A stretch of 64,000 nt of DNA from Nymphaea colorata (taxonomy: Eukaryota > Streptophyta > Magnoliopsida > Nymphaeales > Nymphaeaceae), in assembly GCF_008831285.2 (NCBI RefSeq), contig NC_045142.1:11236716-11300715 (forward strand), written 5' to 3'. The translations under genes and the position numbers were made by a program. Numbering within the stretch: position 1 is the stretch's first letter; the number at the start of each line of letters is the position of its first letter. The notes under the pieces were generated by a model, which was not told the origin of the DNA, did no database searches, and saw only the letters and a list, made by a program, of their open reading frames with translations. This document shows positions 1-11,757 of the stretch, piece by piece.

Positions 1-46
1 TAAATGGAAAGTAACTTTATGTACATTTAATAGGACAATTGATGAG

Positions 47-440
47 TATGTGGATGGAATAAAAGAATTTATTGAGTTTGTCGCTGCCAATGAGGTTGTC
101 ATCGATGAGAATATCAAATGTCCTTGTTTGTCATGTAACAACATTCTATATCAAACTTTAGAGGTCATTTTGAATCATTTGATTTGTATTATAATTTATC
201 CAAATTACACTCGTTGGTATCATCATGGGAGGCCACATCATCTGAATTTGTCAGGAAAACTTCAATGTAGAATTAAATCAGGATGATATGCATGGATTGT
301 TGCATGACATATATCAAATGTATAATGTTGATTTTTATATAAATGATGATGAAGATGAACCTACGAAAGGACATAATGAGAACTTCGAGTCATTTTCCAA
401 GTTATTGCATGATGCTGCATAAGAACTGTATCCAGATTCA
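47..440 (+). pseudogene. CACTA (En/Spm) transposase, N-terminal transposase-associated region, decayed
   Basis: The frame at 50-286 reads like the transposase-associated domain at the N-terminus of plant CACTA TNP2 proteins. It has a G-I-x-E-F-I-x-F start, a CPCLSC cysteine cluster (CxCxxC), then a Y-T-R-W-Y-H-H-G stretch, the usual order in this family. A stop at about 284 and further stops beyond break it. A weak continuation (L-L-H-D-A, stop, E-L-Y-P-D) lies near 403-440. The family cuts and pastes DNA flanked by CACTA termini; this copy cannot be functional. The next recognisable transposase part starts only near 3415, so about 2.8 kb of other sequence interrupts it. The element's left end lies outside the window. 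Confidence 0.7.
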
Positions 441-959
441 AATCAACATGGATGCTGAGAATTTGATAATGGCTTCTCGAGTGACTATTTGGCATGTCTG
501 AAAATTTAGAAACTCAATCGTCTAAGATGGAAGCAGTAGATCATTTATGCTTTTGCACACAAGTATGGGAAGATCATTCATGATTTCGATAGAAATAAGT
601 ATGATTCAATATTTAATATGTTGAGGCTTTGGTACCTTATCATCCTAAAATTTTCTTATGAAACTGTCTTATTTAGAAAGTTCATATATATTTTGGAAAT
701 GAAAGGGCTCAAGGACGATGCGAAGAGTTGCTGCTGCTCATCTGCAGAATACAGTGGCTGATCTATTTGTCTGCTAACAGTACGAAGTGGGCTGTTTTGG
801 TAGGCAGTCACTGGTATAGAGTGAAGAGGGTGATAATAAAAATTTGGTTGCATTTCCCCTTTGGTTTGATGGCTTGTTATGAAAAATACTATATATATAT
901 ATATAAAAGACTGCTTTAACATTTGTTTTCTCTCTCTCTCTTTCTCTCCCTATATGTAT
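441..959. other. No recognised gene; short (TA) and (TC) runs
   Basis: Reading frames here are short and broken. About 600-780 gives a loosely protein-like run on the plus strand that I could not assign to a family. A (TA) run (about 888-906) and a (TC) run (about 930-949) follow. Confidence 0.5.
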
Positions 960-1246
960 ATATACACACACATAATAGGAACGGCCTACTGTTCCTAAAA
1001 GTGACTCCAAGAAGCATTAGGAATGGCTAGGGTGACCGTTCCTATATGCATATGAAAATGTAATTGAAAAGTTACTTTTTAGGAACACATATAGAAAACT
1101 GTTCACTCATTAGCAATGGTCGCCACTGTTCCTAAAATTCATTAGGAACACCAATTTGGCAACACATTAGAAATGACCACCTGACTGTTCCTAATTACTT
1201 TTAAGAACGGTTTCTGGCCATTCCTGAAAATGTTATTTGTTGCTGT
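960..1246. repeat. Cluster of TAGGAACGG / CCGTTCCTA motifs, resembling a DNA-transposon subterminal region
   Basis: Short degenerate units of the type TAGGAA(C/T)GG and their reverse complement (CCGTTCCTA, ACTGTTCCTAA) recur about ten times in 290 bp in both orientations (for example near 976, 987, 1014, 1036, 1078, 1128, 1139, 1188 and 1205). Such clusters are typical of CACTA subterminal regions, where TNPA-like proteins bind. It ends with TTATTTGTTGCTGTGAG near 1229-1245, which loosely resembles a CACTA right terminus (TTTxTTGTAGTG). No matching left terminus is visible. Assignment is inference from pattern. Confidence 0.45.
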
Positions 1247-1494
1247 GAGTGTAGAATGGGGCGAGTGGAGATCATCGATCGTAATGGTCTCTCTCTATCA
1301 ACTGATCAAGAGAGAGCTTGAGAATTCGAGAGAGGAGAGGGTCCATTGTCTCTCGATAAATAGGCAATTTTTCTCTCCTCCATCCCTCAGGGTTGGCAGC
1401 AAGCGCAGAGAGGCATCGCCTCATCATCTGCCTTTGTCATCCTCCTTTTTGCCAGGTGATTGCCCTCCAAGTCATCAGGTAAGCATCTCTCTTT
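1230..1494 (+). other. Possible first-exon-like open segment ending at a consensus splice donor
   Basis: The frame from 1230 is open to 1568. It contains a Ser/Pro/Arg-rich stretch and reaches CATCAG|GTAAGCAT near 1478-1486, a good plant 5' splice site, followed by a pyrimidine-rich (TC) tract. No downstream exon could be linked and the protein is not recognised. It could be a leader exon of an unknown gene or chance. Confidence 0.2.
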
Positions 1495-1569
1495 CTCTCT
1501 CTATCTCTCTCTCAAATAGGGTAATTGTGTGGGTGGCCGGCCGAGTACCTTTCCCAAATTTCATGTAAC

Positions 1570-3414
1570 AAATATATGCTAACCAGAAGAGTAATATCAG
1601 CAATGATCCGTGTTGAGCTGCTGATCATGCCTGTAATCTTAAACATTACATATACATAGAAGAAAAAGAGAAAATTGATGTAGAATTCAACTCATCTTCT
1701 TCTAGATTTTTTTCATGATTACACCAATATAGAAAATTAATGAGGCTTCAAATCAATAAAGATAATTACCACATCAATGGAGAGATTGACATTTGACGGG
1801 AACATTTCAACCTGCCCTTACCAAAGCTCATGATTACACTTCCGGCAGTTCTGCAAATTGAACAAGGATTGTGAATAGTTCGTTCAAGTTGTTCCTCACT
1901 ATTCTCTTCATCTCAATGAAAATTACAGATAATGAATTAGGAGATGTGATAACCTAACAACATCATAACCATAGACAGTTAACAAATCAAAAACTATCAT
2001 TGACATAAAAAACATATATAATTCTGCTACGTTTCCCTTTCCTGTATATACTACTCTTACTGCAGCTGATTCTCTTAGATCTGACCAGATTGTTTGCGTT
2101 AAATCACTCTCTCTCTCTCTCTCTCTCTCTGTATATATGATTGTATGTATGTTAGTCCCTTTCTATAATTTAGAGAGTTGATTTAGAAGTTAGGTATGCC
2201 AAATTACTGCTGAGTGTGTGTGGGATTTACAAGCTAGAAGGAAACCCCATGAAATTGGTCGAGGTCAGCTCCTTCCCTTGTAGCACATCTAGTTTGATGT
2301 GGCTCTAATGGACGAACTTTTGCAACGGAGCTCTTAGAGTTGCTGCAATTGAAAGTGGTTGAGCGTGTTTCATTGTTGCTGAACTCATGCAACTGGTGTG
2401 TTCTTTCCTTTTCTTCACTAAATGCAGAGAAATGTTTGTGTACTAGTATATTTCATTTTATTTTGTTTCCTCCTACTTAGCAATAAACATGACCAGCCTA
2501 GTAGATTTCATTTTTTGTAAATTACACTGAACAGGTTTGTCAAAAATTAGGCCTGAAAGTTCGTGGCTAAGCATCCGATAAAGCAGCTGTGATCTGATCA
2601 AGGATAGGAGGGGCAATATTCTTCTACTAGTTTATGTTGGTAGATGTATTTTTTTAGTATTGAACAACAGACTTTTGTATGTTCGTTGCTATTAACTTGG
2701 CAGTGCATGTTGATGATCGATTTAATTATTTAGGTGGACTTAGATACTTATCTTATGAGCTTAGTTGGTGATGTTTATGAAATATACTCATTGCTATTGT
2801 AAATTTTCTAACCTCACAGGGCACTGGTGGATATGTTTGTAGTATAATTTTAGCTGTTTATTTCATTTTTTTATATATTAATTTGTAGTTAGTAAATATA
2901 AGCTTAAACAAAGGTATGTCTAAGTTATCATCCGCAGGATCACCTGTTTCCTTGTCTTACGTTTTTTCTTCTTTTCATAAGTTGCTTGTTTATTTCGCTT
3001 TTTCTTGCTATATTCTGAGCATAAAGCCACAAGCAGGGAGCTATTTGACAATTGGTTGTAGAATAGATATTTGGTTGTATAATTGTATTATTTTTATAGT
3101 TTTTGAGTGCTAATATCAAATTTTAGGTAAAATAGCATAGTTTGTTTCTCTACAATCATATGAATTTATACTAGGATTTTTGTGTGTTTAATGTCTTTCT
3201 GTTTTATACTAGAAAATTGGTCAGATTGAAAATTCATTTAAAATATCAAACTAGCTCTAAGATTTCTAACTTTTGAATTGAAATACCTTCGATCTCTATC
3301 GGCAAAATCATTGTTTTGGTTTTGCTAATATATGTTCCAAAAGGTGAGCAAGTATTCTGATCAGTTTTTGAAAATTGCCTCAATTATATAAAGTTTAATG
3401 CACACTAGATATTA
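1570..3414. other. AT-rich sequence without a recognised gene
   Basis: A (TC)n microsatellite lies at about 2107-2131. Reading frames are short (longest 65 codons, 2916-3113) and match nothing I know. It separates two parts of one CACTA transposase, so it is probably an insertion or a very large decayed intron. Confidence 0.45.
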
Positions 3415-6141
3415 TACATTATATTGGAAGGATGCCATGACTGAAGAATCTTGTGATTTTTTGGTACATCAATCTGGAAAGCAGATAGTGAATCAGATGG
3501 TGATAGTTCCAAGAAAAGTAAAATTCCTGCTAATATTGTGTGTCATTTTCCTTTAATTCCATGACTTCAAAGACTTTTTGTCATCTAAGACAACATCTTA
3601 TATGAGATGTCATGATGAAAGACAACTTTTAAGGCATCTAACTGACTCATTGGCATGAAAATCTTTTGATGAATGTCATGTGTGGTTTGCCTTATAGACT
3701 CACAAATACTGGGACTAGCAAGTGGTGGCTTCATTCCTTATAAGACAATGAGCACAACTCATAACACGTGATTAGTTCTTTTAGTTATGTACAATTTGTC
3801 TCCTTGAATGTTAATTTTCTCATGCTTTTATTGCTTATTTCTAGTAATCATAGACAAGATATTGATGTCTTTACAACTGCTGATAAAAGAGATAATAAGA
3901 AATTGTGGGAAGTTGGTATGAATACATGTTCGAAGGATGATACATTCATATTACATGCAACACTATTATGGGTCATTAATGAGTTTCCTACATATGCAAA
4001 TATGTCAAGATGGAGTATTAAAGGTTACCTAGCTTGTCCTTGTTATAAAAGTCCTCATCGTTTGATACGTTCCAATAAGTCCTATATGGCACATTGATCG
4101 TGGTTGAAATATCTCATCAATATCGTTTAGATGCATGCTCTTTTGATGATATTATTGAATTGAGGTGTGCTCCTGTTATTTTTTTTAGATCAGAGGTACT
4201 GTTTGAAGTTGAAAATATTAGGACTTCCTTTGGACAAAAGATGTCCACATGACATTTGCTTATAAATAGAAGAAGAGTATATTTTTTCAACTACCTTATT
4301 GGGCATATAACATACTGGGATACAATTTGGATGTGATGCATATTAGAAAGAATATATGTGATAATTTAATTAGGACATTTTTGAATATTGAGGAAAAATC
4401 AAAAGACAAAGTATATGCTTGACCTGATATGCAAGATCTATCGATAAGACTTTCCCTTCACCCTGTGCCAGTTGAAGGCTATGATAAAATACATTTGCCT
4501 CTCTTGCTTCTCAATGCACAAAAGTGGGAAAGATGTTTTTTGTAAAGTGTTGAAAAATATCAAAGTTCTAAATGGTTACTTTTCAAATATCTCTCGATGT
4601 GTGCATATTAAAGAGCACAAACTTTCAAGGATTAAGTCTCCTGACTATCATGTTTTGATGCATCTGCTTCTTCCACTAGTCCTGCATAGATCACTATAAA
4701 AAAACGTGAGTTCAGTAATTAAGGAGTTAAGCAATTTCTTACGCAGTAGTGTTCAAAAGTTTTGCATGAAAATAAGTTGAGAGTTATAAGAAAAGGTTGC
4801 CCTCATTGTGCCATCTAGAAAGGATATTCCTTCCTACAATTTTTGATATTCTGGTAAATTCACCTATTCACCTAACGAATGAGGTATTACTATGCAGTCC
4901 AATGCAATATCGATGGATATATCACATTAACAGATACTAGTGGTACTCTAAAATTGTATTTTTATTTTTCCATAAATTGATTATAGTTTATAGTCAAAAT
5001 CTGGCATAAGGACAAATTTCCAAATATGTTAAAATCATGCATTCAAAGTAAAAATGGGCCAGCAGGTTCTATTGTTGAAGATTATCTAGCTGAAGAACAC
5101 AAGAAATTTTGTGTTTGATACTTGCAGAATGTGGAAACACAGTTTAACCAATCACACATAGAATAATGAAATTACCCTAGTTGAAGAAATAACTACAGAA
5201 TTGAGAAAGTGTCGAATTCTAAGAAATGTTGATGTTCTTCTTTTGGATGTTAACACATTGTGTCGGACGCATAATTACATATTATTTAACTGCAAATAAC
5301 TGCCAACCCAATTCACAAATAAACCTTGCCATATATAAATTTATATTAGATGTTAATTAATATTGTTTTTACATATTTATAATGATTGATGCAGACAACA
5401 TGTTAGAGAAATAAAAAGCAACACCATAACTTCTCCATACATGAAGTTGAAAACATGTATAAAATCTAATTTGAAGATTGGTTTAAGAAACATGTAAGTT
5501 TATGATGATCACGTCTTACCGTACATTCTTATTTTATTGGAAAATTTTTTCTAAACATTTGCTTATTTTTGGGTTCAAATGTTACTCAATCTAATGAAGA
5601 AGTGATCGAAGAAATTAAATGGCTATTACATGGTCCTCAATCGCTAGAAAGGAGGTTCAACAGATATCTCACAAATGGGTTTCAATTTCATACAAAAGAA
5701 AGAAAAAGTAGCCAAAAAAACCAATAGAGTGTTGTTGTTGTTGATGCACTTATATCAAATTTGTAGAGTTTTAGAGACCCAAACTAGAAGAGAAAAGGTC
5801 ACTTATTATGTTGTTATTGAAGATATATTGGGCTGGAAGATTATGGAGAATTTAGATTTGTGTTGTTCAAACGTGAATAGCTTGATGTTCTTGGGCTACA
5901 AAGTCTGAAGATGTATGAGTTTGGTTTCGCACTCGTTAACTGTAATCATACATGCATGCAAGATGAGCCTTTTGTCTTGGCGTCCCAGGTTCAGCAGGTT
6001 TTCTATGTTGAAGATCTCCTGGATAATGATTGGAAAGTTGTCAAGAAGACAAAACCCAAAGATTTGTTTGTTATGAAGGAAGAAGGTGAAGACAAGAATG
6101 TTGATGATTTTGAAATATGTTGGGATTTTGAGGGCCCGTGA
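3415..6141 (+). pseudogene. CACTA (En/Spm) TNP2-type transposase, main body with DUF4218- and DUF4216-like regions, decayed
   Basis: Three-frame reading gives the plant TNP2 order. First come an Y-W-K-D-A-like start (about 3425) and S-K-K-S-K-I-P-A (about 3510). The best block, 3852-4097, has D-I-D-V, L-W-E-V-G, L-H-A-T-L-L-W-V-I-N-E-F-P, W-S-I-K-G-Y-L-A-C-P-C and S-Y-M-A-H. R-C-A-P-V follows (about 4163), then a D-V-M-H-I-x-K-N-I-C-like block (about 4330), and F-C-K-V-L-K-N-I-K-V plus N-I-S-R-C-V (about 4535-4610), typical of the segment before DUF4218. The DUF4216-like end is at 5674-6140 (N-G-F-x-F-H-T-K-E; E-P-F-V-L-A-S-Q-V-Q-Q-V-F-Y-V-E-D). Many stops and frameshifts make it dead. It is the continuation of the fragment at 47-440. 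Confidence 0.85.
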
Positions 6142-6919
6142 GAGAATTGGTGAAGATAGCAACATGGGTTGAGTTAAGGCAACGAGGTAATAATTTTAAT
6201 TACTCGACCTCTAAGTTATTATCCTTATAAATGAAAACTCATACTTGAATATTCAAGTGAGATGGTCTTGAAAGTACTAAGAGTTATCTGAACAATTATT
6301 TGTCATTATATTCATCTTTCTATACCTCTCTCAATTTCGTCTGATCTCTTTTGTTTTATATATATATAGTAAACCCTGACTCCACTTTTCAGTTAACATT
6401 TTGGGACATCAAATGAAGGGCCATCCATCTTTTTGATGGATGGTCCTCATTATTACTATTTTTTATCCTACCATCCTTCCCCACCCGACTGCCCCTCCTT
6501 CCCTCCTCCGCCGTCTGATGGTGGTGTTCAGGATGATGGTTGGCACCACTTGATGACCGATCATCAGGCCCCACTTGGGAGGGAAAGGGTGCCCCCGTCC
6601 GGTGGAAGGAGAATGAAGCTCCCCTCCACCCATTCTCCCCATGGCAAAATATGGGGAGCATGGGGGAAAAGGGATTCCTTACCTGCCACCCATGAGCAGC
6701 GGGCTACACACCGGTGTTTGACAACAGAGAAAGGAGGATGGGGCGGTGGAGATGGGAGAAGCAGTGGGAAGGAAAGGGAATGTTCAATAAATAAATAAAT
6801 AATACATTAATAATTATAAAAAACAGCTTAACAAAATACCATCTATCAAAAAAATGGATCTCTTATTTAATGTCCCAGAATGTAAGCAGAAAGGTGAAGT
6901 CAGGGTTCACTCACTCTCT

Positions 6920-6925
<6 letters not shown>
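6142..6925. other. Unassigned, with a GC-rich island and a small hairpin
   Basis: No gene recognised. At 6420-6442 a perfect 9-bp hairpin (CCATCCATC, TTTTT loop, GATGGATGG) starts a GC-rich island running to about 6780. Open frames on both strands there look like composition artefacts. A comparable GC-rich island lies at about 14560-14800. Confidence 0.4.

Positions 6926-7012
<87 letters not shown>
6926..7012. repeat. Compound microsatellite (TC)n(TA)n
   Basis: About 38 bases of TC repeat pass directly into about 47 bases of TA repeat. Copia-1 inserted only a few bases to the right (target CCGTA at 7016-7020). Confidence 0.95.
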
Positions 7013-7015
<3 letters not shown>

Positions 7016-7020
7016 CCGTA

Positions 7021-7558
7021 TGTAGGAAAACAAATGTGGGCCCAAGATATAACGTAGATCCAAACCCGAATTTATGCGGAGAAAAAACGGCAAAGTCTCG
7101 ACATCCAAAATAATTCTCAATAATAAACTTGATAAAGTATGCTTGATAAGAACTTAACAACCAAACGAAAACAGCTCATAAAAAGTGTTAAAGTCCAACA
7201 GTTGATAATCTCAAAATGTAAACTGCTTTCTTCATCAAAATGAACATTACAGAAGAAGACTCAAGAAAACTCACCTAAGCTTACGTAGTGAACTTTCACA
7301 CCCAAACACTTCCAAGCCTGACCCTTTTGCACTTGAGCACACACTAAAACCTCTCACACACCTGCTCACAAAGAGAGCACACAAACTTTAGCTCAAAGGA
7401 GACTCAACCCAACTCACTCAATGCACACTCTTCCTACCACCGATTTCCACACATTTTTTTTTTCTTTAATCATTACAAACAACGACTTTACAAAGGAGAG
7501 GCTCAAAGCCTCTTGAGTCTTCTCGACCCTTCCAAAGGGTCGGTGATGACTCTCTACA
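7021..7558 (-). repeat. Copia-1 3' LTR (left)
   Basis: Starts TGTAGGAAAAC and ends CTCTCTACA, 538 bp. It lacks about 57 bp present in the other LTR (right copy about 12175-12235). The missing piece contains the TATA-like element and the likely transcription start, so this LTR would be a weak promoter. Confidence 0.93.
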
Positions 7559-7560
7559 AT

Positions 7561-7570
7561 CTCCCCCTCA
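7561..7570 (-). other. Copia-1 polypurine tract
   Basis: Reads TGAGGGGGAG on the minus strand, just upstream of the 3' LTR. This is the expected primer for plus-strand DNA synthesis. Confidence 0.8.
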
Positions 7571-7574
7571 TTAC

Positions 7575-8264
7575 CGACTCTCTACTCATAACTCTTAGCA
7601 TTCTTCTATGCTTGATGAACGTTTGTATCGGTAAGCCTTTGGTGAAGGTGTCAGCAACTTGATCTTCTGAAGTGATTGGCTGCAATTGAATCTCTCATTT
7701 GAGAACCTTCTCTCTGATAAAATGATGCTCCACCTCTATATGTTTCGTTCGAGCATGGAAGACAGGATTCTCGGAAGGTCTAATTGCACTTTGACTATCG
7801 CAATAGAGTCTCACTGCATAATTCATATATTGTTTAATGCCTTTCAACAGTCGCATCAACCACACACATTCTTGTGTTGCTTGAGATGCTGCTCTATACT
7901 TTGCTTCTGCTGTAGACAGTGAAACTGTCGGCTGTCTCTTACTGCACCATGAAATTGCATCACTTCCAAGAATGCATGTATATCCAGTGGTCGATCTTCG
8001 TGTTGATAAGTCTCCAGCATAATCCGCATCGCAATGACCAACAACTTGACAAGTTGTCCCTTTTGATTAAGTATACAAAAGTCAAGAGTCCATTTGATAT
8101 ACCTTAATATTCTTTTTACTGCTTCTAAATGTAGCTTCCTTGGAGTTTGCATGAACCTGTTCACAACACCAACTGCATAGGCAATGTCTGGTCTTGATAA
8201 CGTTAAGTAGATTAGACTTCCAACCAGCTGTCGATACATAGTGACATCTTCTAGCTTGTGTCAT
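7575..8264 (-). pseudogene. Copia-1 RNase H region
   Basis: Minus-strand frames 8239-7856 and 8264-8082 give Y-R-Q-L-V-G-S-L-I-Y-L-T-x-S-R-P-D-I-A-Y-A-V-G, the conserved junction between reverse transcriptase and RNase H in Copia pol. The chain continues in broken frames to a Copia C-terminus (D-Q-V-A-D-T-F-T-K-G-like, about 7640-7675). RNase H would remove the RNA template during reverse transcription. At least two frameshifts. Confidence 0.85.
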
Positions 8265-9352
8265 TCATCAATTCTAAGCTTCACATTTATCTCAATTGGT
8301 GCTGAGATAGGTTTGCAACCGAGCATACCATACTTCTTTTGACTTAAAAATAATCCCTTCGATTCATAATCAATTTCCAATCCAAGGAAGTGTCGCAACT
8401 CTCCCAGCACTTTCATTTCGAATCTCACAGCGAGATGTTCACGAATGAGATTAATTTCTTCATTGTCATTTGCAGTAATAATTAAATCATCAACATAAAC
8501 TAACAATATAGTAAGCTTCATACCTCTTGTCTTGACGAAGAGACTCGAATCTGCTGAGGCGACTTGAAATCCACTAAACACCAAAAATTCTGCTATTTTT
8601 CCATACCATGCTCTGTGCCTTTGCTTTAATCCATAGAGTGCTTTTCTTAGCTTGCAAACATAGTTTGCAAACATAGTCTGACTTGTTTGGAGATTTGAAT
8701 CATTTAGACTGTTCCATATAGATTTCATGATTGAGATTTCCATATAAGAAAGCATACTTCACATCCATTTGCCATAGCTTCCAAGATTTGCTTGCAGCAA
8801 TGGCTATCAGAATATGTATGGATGTAATCTTCGCAACAAGATTAAAAGTTTCTTCAAAGTCAATATTATACTGCTGTGAAAATCCTCTCGCAACTAGTCG
8901 AGCCTTATATCTATCGACTGAGCCATCTGCCTTTCTTTTTATTTTGTAAACCCACTTACAAGTAATGAGCTTTACTCCTGTAGGATTTGGTACGAGTTCC
9001 CAAGTCTCGTTATGCTCCAATGCCTTTATTTCATCTTTCATTGCTGCTTGCCATTTTTCAACATCTTTTGCTTCTTCAAAAGAAGCTGGCTTGATCTCCT
9101 CCATGATAGCACACAGTTTGCGTCTACATACTTGGGATTTGGTTTTGGTATTCTCGTTGATTTTCTTAGTGTTATTGGTGCTCCTTCTGACCCTTCAAGT
9201 TGTGATGATCTTTCTTCTTCTATACTTCTTTGTTGGATAGGACTAACTCCTGTTCTCCATGGATCTGCGCGTTCTTCTTGTCTTAGCCTATGAACTTGTT
9301 TATCTAGTCGTCTTGCTTCTATGTCTTCCGGTTCAAGTTCTCCTTGATTCAT
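8261..9352 (-). pseudogene. Copia-1 reverse transcriptase and linker
   Basis: Frame 9104-8700 contains W-x-x-A-M-K-D-E-I-K-A-L and Y-K-A-R-L-V-A-R-G-F-S-Q, the hallmark start of Copia reverse transcriptase, then M-D-V-K-Y-A-F-L-Y-G. Frame 8755-8261 carries L-R-K-A-L-Y-G-L-K-Q and the catalytic L-V-Y-V-D-D-L-I-I box, so the active-site aspartates survive. Frame 9352-9038 is the charged linker after integrase (P-I-x-L-R-K-S-T-R-I-P-K-P). The pieces are in different frames, so full-length protein cannot be made. Confidence 0.92.
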
Positions 9353-9427
9353 CTCAAATTGTATTTTGTTTCGAACATTTCTCTCAAAAATTGGAGAATC
9401 TGGAAGTACCTTCTTTTCATCTGACCA

Positions 9428-10330
9428 TCAGGACGATACTTCATCGAAGATGACGTCGTGAGAAACATAAACTTGTCTTATGCTAGGATTAGTATGTCTC
9501 CAACCCTTTCGATATGGATCATATCCAATAAAGACACACCTCTGTGCCTTCTTGTCGAACTTAGTCTTGTGCTGCTCAGATAGAAAGACATAACATACAC
9601 AACCAAATACTCTAAAATAACTCACAGACGACTTCTTTTTATGGAGCATTTCATATGGAGACTTAAAATTAAATCTTGGAAATGGTAATCGATTAATGAT
9701 GTGCATAACAATGCAGACATACTCGGCCCAAAATCTTGGTGGCATGTTCTCTGCATGCATCATGCTTTGACATGTTTCTGCTATGTGGTGATTTTTCCAT
9801 TCTGCCACTCTATTTTGCTGTGGCGTATAGGCACATGTGAATTGCCTTTGAATACCATGTTGCTTCATGTATGCCATAAATATGACAGATATATATTCGC
9901 CACCATTATCGGTGCATAGACACCGAATTCTATACCTAAGTTCTTTTCGCACCATCTGATGAAACTCCTTAAACTTTTCAAGTGCTTCAGACTTTTCTTT
10001 TATGAAATAGACCCAAGTATATCTCGAAAAATCATCAATAAATGTGATAAAATGCCACTTACCTCCAACTGATGGGTATGACACTTTTTTCAAATACATC
10101 TGAATGCACTAGCTCGAATGACGCTTTAGCTCTATACTTTGATTCTTTGAATGGCCTCCTGTGCACCTTTTCATGTTGACATCCTAGGCATACTTTGTTT
10201 GTTCATACTTCAAGTTTTGACAGACCAATCAACTGCCCTTTATTAGACATATCCCGGAGTTTAATATATCCAACATGAGCGAGTCTCTCATGCCAGATAC
10301 CTGAAGTGTCATGCTTTCTTGTTTTGTCAA
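9428..10330 (-). pseudogene. Copia-1 integrase with GAG-pre-integrase zinc region
   Basis: The 223-codon frame 10099-9428 has F-I-D-D-F-S-R-Y-T-W-V-Y-F, C-T-D-N-G-G-E-Y and then Q-N-R-V-A-E-W-K-N, the D,D(35)E arrangement of retroviral-type integrases. R-V-F-G-C-V-C-Y and F-I-G-Y follow in the C-terminal part. Upstream broken frames to about 10330 hold the H/C-rich GAG-pre-integrase segment. The usual E-R-K-N is W-K-N here, one sign of decay. Confidence 0.92.
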
Positions 10331-10529
10331 TATATGCTGTTTCTACTGACAGGATATATATTGACTCAACTTTTCATCCTTCAAATATGGGCATTTCTTG
10401 AACATCTTTATTTCTATAAACTTTGACATCATTTGGGTCGAACAATACATAGTGACCCAGACCTGTAAGTTATGACACATACAACAAGTTCTTAGTCATT
10501 CCTGGAACGTGATAAATGTTTCGTAAAAT

Positions 10530-10910
10530 CTAATCTTTACCAAAGTTAGCTACAACCTCTACTTCTTCAATATGTGCCACTAGGAGCTTTGTGTTGTTAG
10601 CAGTAACAACAACTCGATTTCCATCATATTCTTTCATACTTAAGAATTTGCTCTGATCACCGATCATATGATTTGAGCATCCAGAATCAATTATCCAATC
10701 AGTTTGATAATTGATTTTCTCTTCTTTTTCTTTTATAGGTTTTATATGAGCAGAATTGCATCTTTTTTGTTTAATATCTTCTTTAACCTCTATTGAGTAC
10801 AAAAATGATTTTTTCTTTACAGTCTCATTAGCTCTCTCATATTGTTTACTTGTCGTAACTACATTTCCTTCATCCATTTTGACTCTGCAGTCACGAGCAA
10901 AATGACTCAA
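10530..10910 (-). pseudogene. Copia-1 aspartic protease
   Basis: The frame contains W-I-I-D-S-G-C-S-N-H-M, the D-S-G catalytic box of Copia proteases that process the polyprotein. It directly follows the gag zinc knuckle. The frame ends at about 10530 before the pre-integrase domain, so it is interrupted. Confidence 0.9.
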
Positions 10911-11740
10911 TTTTTCACATCTGAAACACTTCTTCTTTGGTTTCCACTGTTTTGTAGTTTCTCTTGTTTTCTTTTCTATATTTTTCTATTTCTTTTTGGC
11001 AATGTTTCAACTTGGAGACCTAATGACTGGCTTAGCTGGCCAACGTGACCCTTACTAAACAAAGCTTCATATTATTTACTTTGTGTGAAAGTCTAGCCAT
11101 TTGCTTCGCTAATGTTTCTAGATTGATCAAAAGATTTTCCAACTCCAACAATGTTGGTTGAACTGGCTAGTTTCAAACACCAATTATAAAACTTCTAAAT
11201 TCTGGATGAAGTCTACGAACAAAAATTCTCTCCATACGGGCCTCACTAATCTTAGACTTAGGGTCAAATTGAGAAATCTCCCTACAGATGTTTTTAACCA
11301 TCATAAAATATTTTGCTATTGACATGTTTCTCTGAGTTAATGTAGCTAACTCACCTTCATCTAGCAGTTGTAAGTGGGCGTCATTAGCTCGAGAAAATAG
11401 TGTTACAAAAGCATCTCATGCTTCTTTAGGAGTCGTAGCATCACATATATGATCTAATAAATCCTTCTCAATTGATACTTTAATTGCGAATAGAGCTTTT
11501 CCTGCTTTGATCATCCATTTCTTCTTAGCTTCCTCATCGACAAGAATATTTGTGTTTGATCCCAATACTATCTCCCATAATTCTTGTCCTAGAAAATACG
11601 ACTTCATGCAAGATTTCCAATAGCCATATTGCTATTGTTAAGCTTCTCAATATTATTTAATGCAACCGCTAATGCCGCCATAATTTCTGAATATAATTGG
11701 CCCAATTAATCTTACTAGTAAACTGGCCCTTAGATGTAAC
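10887..11740 (-). pseudogene. Copia-1 gag with CCHC zinc knuckle
   Basis: Frame 11607-11416 (Y-F-L-G-Q-E-L-W-E-I-V, K-K-W-x-x-K-A-G-K-A-L-F-A-I) is a typical plant Copia gag N-terminal part. Broken frames continue to a C-F-R-C-E-K-L-S-H-F-A-R-D-C knuckle (CX2CX4HX4C) at about 10887-10930. Gag packages the RNA into virus-like particles. Stops between the blocks make it a pseudogene. Confidence 0.87.
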
Positions 11741-11743
11741 ATC

Positions 11744-11755
11744 GCTCTGATACCA
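11744..11755 (-). other. Copia-1 primer binding site, initiator tRNA-Met
   Basis: Reads TGGTATCAGAGC on the minus strand, two bases inside the 5' LTR. This is the canonical plant initiator-Met primer site. Confidence 0.93.
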
Positions 11756-11757
11756 CT

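Noticed and set aside
6854-7160. Open frames across the (TC)n(TA)n tract on both strands
   Set aside because: They encode only Ser-Leu, Tyr-Ile or Arg-Glu repeats and come from the microsatellite.
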